From NCBI GenBank assembly GCA_015679605.1, contig JAAAVE010000268.1, forward strand, positions 13,598 to 24,564: a DNA stretch of 10,967 nt, in the 5' to 3' direction. The notes under the pieces are model-generated. The model was given only the letters and a program-made list of their open reading frames with translations, had not been told where the DNA came from and searched no databases. The stretch's first letter is position 1; each line of letters opens with the position of its first letter. The translations under genes were made by a program, and so were the position numbers. Below are positions 9,356-10,967 of the stretch, one piece after another. Source of the stretch: Podila epigama. Its lineage: Eukaryota; Mortierellomycota; Mortierellomycetes; Mortierellales; Mortierellaceae.

Positions 9356-9568
9356 GTCGTCTTGAGGAGGGGTGAAGAACCTATTCACTTTAATTTTCAA
9401 GTTCCTCTTGTAATTTTTTTGTGAGTGAGGTTTACTTCAATCATCACAAAAAGAGGCTTAAAATGAGGCGTATTATTGTTGCTTTTGCCACTGAAAAGGG
9501 AACCACCCGCCTTTTTTTTTCTAACACCTTTTCACGCATGACACTTTAAAGATGGATGGCTGAAATAA
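9356..9568. promoter_or_regulatory. Upstream region of the SLF2-like gene
   Basis: These 213 bases hold the 5' UTR and core promoter of the SLF2-like gene and the 3' flank of the small candidate gene on the same strand. I see a GC-rich CCCGCC at 9506-9511 next to a T run and no convincing TATA box. Nothing is coding here in my reading. Confidence 0.45.
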
Positions 9569-9851
9569 TCATCCACGGCCATACACTGGATAATCATGGG
9601 ATAGCTGCGGTGCCAGGTCGTCCAGGTCAGTTTTTGTCTGCTTATGATGAGACGGAGATTTGAGAGGTTGTTGTCCAAACTCACCACGACGTTGCACACT
9701 TGACCTGTTTTCTGTTCCTGAAGCCATTTTGTGGCATGGTCCACGTTTGCATGATACGGCGTACTTGTTCATCGGCTCTCTTCATCTTCTCTTTGTTCAA
9801 GTCAGAAGCAACCTTGCGTGTCTTGCCACCAAACGCTTGGGCTTCGCCCAT
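9569..9851 (-). pseudogene. Small unrecognised gene with interrupted frame
   Basis: I do not recognise this protein. From the ATG at 9851 one frame codes a Lys/Glu-rich helix-like segment up to about 9750 (GGKTRKVASDLNKEKMKRAD and on). The natural continuation, KWLQEQKTGQ, is in a different frame. A canonical 47-nt intron (GTGAGT to AAGCAG, 9684-9638) then leads in phase to TDLDDLAPQLSHDYPVYGRG and a stop at 9569. One missing A in the AAA run at 9746-9748 would explain the frame change; a second 47-nt intron at 9764-9718 with a weak GTACGC donor would also do so. Every other intron reconstructed here is 85 nt or longer, so a single-base lesion or a sequencing error is the likelier of the two. 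The start is also uncertain, because the frame stays open upstream of the ATG. The protein would be about 80 residues, soluble, with a charged helix. Confidence 0.35.
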
Positions 9852-10152
9852 AGCAACCGCCTTTGCTATTGGATATTTGATCCTGATGGCAGCCCTTAAC
9901 ACGTGCTTTTACACTTGAGTCTCATTGTACAGCCAACCAGTTTGTGTTGCAGCCAAATCTTGGTCATACTCACACACTCGTTGCCTTTCATTTCCATCAT
10001 CTACCTTTACTTCACACACACTTTCAATCATCAAACTTCATGATTAGCATTTCATAGATACCTCATTCATCCTCCTTATTCGTATACAGTAGCCAACTCT
10101 CATAATTGCAACCCTACATTAATATCAAATACTCTCTCTCACACATACAGCC
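9852..10152. promoter_or_regulatory. Divergent region, small gene / membrane protein
   Basis: The 301 bases upstream of the plus-strand gene are rich in CA and CT words (TTTCATTTCC, CTTCACACACAC, ACTCTCTCTCACACA). They end one base pair step before a CCATG start context. The pattern matches the leader of the PA-TM-RING gene. No TATA box is seen. An upstream exon of the small minus-strand gene could lie here but cannot be fixed. Confidence 0.4.
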
Positions 10153-10669
10153 ATGTCATATCGTACATCTACTGGCGACTCCTCGTCCAGTAGGCACTAT
10201 GCCAGCACGTCCCCATTGTCATCCAATCGAACCCTCACCATTGACGACAACGACGATGATGAGAACGAAGCGTTCCTTTCATTTTCATCACCAACAGTCG
10301 GCATCACTGAAACAGAGTCTGCCACATACCAAAGGAGCGACAACGGACGACGAGGATCTTCACACTTGCGCGACAATCATCAAAGTGAAATCACTGTCCT
10401 TGCACATGGCCACGACGCACTTCCTGACTATCCCTCGGCGGGGTCTTCTTCATCATCGCACCACTGGCTTGGAGAGTCCTCCTCTTCCTCCTCGGGGGGC
10501 ACATCTTTGAGTACTGCAGCAGCACTTGCTTCGACGGGTTTAGATCCCAAGACTGCAACAACTCCACCCTACTCAAAGTGGAGTACTATCGGTCATCAAA
10601 TCTCGTTCCTTGGCACGGGAATCTTTTCGACCATCGCTGTCCAATGGTTGTACTATCAAGGAGCGGCAT
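10153..10669 (+). CDS. First exon of a probable multi-pass membrane protein, possibly a DMT/SLC35-type transporter
   Basis: The first exon starts at an ATG after a CT-rich leader and ends at a strong donor (T|GTAAGA, phase 1), giving 172 codons and one base. Residues 1-140 are Ser/Asp/His-rich and look like a disordered cytosolic N terminus with poly-Ser runs near 40, 98 and 113. The last 30 residues hold the first membrane helix, with ISFLGTGIFSTIAVQWLYYQ. The Gly-Thr-Gly-Ile/Thr-Ile/Gln-Trp pattern resembles the first helix of SLC35F6-type members of the drug/metabolite transporter superfamily, but one helix is weak evidence. The next exon is not found: a frame through 10670-10836 is Gly/Lys/Ser-rich and not membrane-like. 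The intron probably runs past 10967, making the gene partial in this window. Confidence 0.55.
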
Positions 10670-10967
10670 GTAAGATGTATTCCAATGCGATCTGCCAATT
10701 CTTTTTACAGTTTTTGCAAAGGAGTGACGGGAAGAGGAGGGGGGTAATGTGTGTGAATGTGTGCAAGGTGCATGGTGTGGAGATATTCGAGTCTTCAAAA
10801 GGACAACAATCTCGAAGATGGATAGAGTGGGTGTGAGGGGCCATGCTCATATTGGGCGATCAATCCATGTATTTTTTAAAACGCAGGAGGGCATCAAATC
10901 TGTCATAAACAGGTTTTCATTCTGTGTCTGCTTGTCGGTAACTTTTTCCCTTTGAACCACAAAAAAA
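10670..10967 (+). other. Probable intron 1 of the membrane-protein gene, running off the window
   Basis: This stretch follows a GTAAGA donor and has G-rich and TGTG-rich low-complexity sequence with no hydrophobic coding frame. Possible acceptors (10707-10708, TTTACAG; 10886-10887, ACGCAG; 10911-10912, AACAG) lead either to an implausibly short intron, to an immediate stop, or to a short tail. At nearly 300 nt it would be slightly longer than the longest intron seen here (286 nt). Confidence 0.4.

Noticed and set aside
9660-9899. Plus-strand frames at 9660-9918
   Set aside because: They are antisense to the small candidate gene, have no start context or leader, and their hydrophobic content comes from reversing Lys/Glu codons.

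Overview
The window looks like nuclear DNA of a filamentous, early-diverging fungus (a Mucoromycota-type zygomycete is my best guess). The genes are intron-rich (18 GT-AG introns reconstructed in three genes, about 85-290 nt each), with pyrimidine-rich leaders, long A/T runs in the spacers, and a CANIN/SLF2-type protein, a family that is poorly represented in Dikarya. The organism assignment is inference; no rRNA or other marker gene is present.

Layout. (1) 256-2672, minus: a four-exon gene for LEO1, a subunit of the PAF1 transcription-elongation complex, with an unusual RS/RD-rich C-terminal tail. (2) 2673-3219: a divergent intergenic region with a TATA-like element, an inverted pair of STRE-like CCCCT boxes, an ACGCGT palindrome and a CT-rich leader. 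(3) 3220-5214, plus: a five-exon gene for a PA-TM-RING ubiquitin ligase (signal peptide, protease-associated domain, one membrane helix, RING-H2, Ser/Thr-rich tail). (4) 5215-5591: the short spacer between two convergent genes. (5) 5592-9355, minus: a ten-exon gene of 915 codons, reconstructed here, for a CANIN-domain protein related to SLF2/Nse6, the loader or recruiter of the SMC5/6 complex. It has two tandem PIP-box-like motifs at the N terminus, a SUMO-interacting-type motif, and a short last exon. (6) 9569-9851, minus: a small unrecognised candidate gene whose frame is interrupted. (7) 10153 to beyond the window end, plus: the first exon of a probable multi-pass membrane protein, possibly a drug/metabolite-type transporter, with a serine-rich cytosolic N terminus.

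The genes are not a functional cluster. They are ordinary nuclear housekeeping genes packed head-to-head and tail-to-tail: transcription elongation, endomembrane ubiquitination, genome stability and membrane transport. There is no mobile element, CRISPR array, rRNA or tRNA that I can support. The points most worth a second look are the N-terminal motif pair and SUMO motif of the SLF2-like protein, the RS tail of LEO1 behind a poor splice acceptor, and the broken small gene near 9.7 kb.
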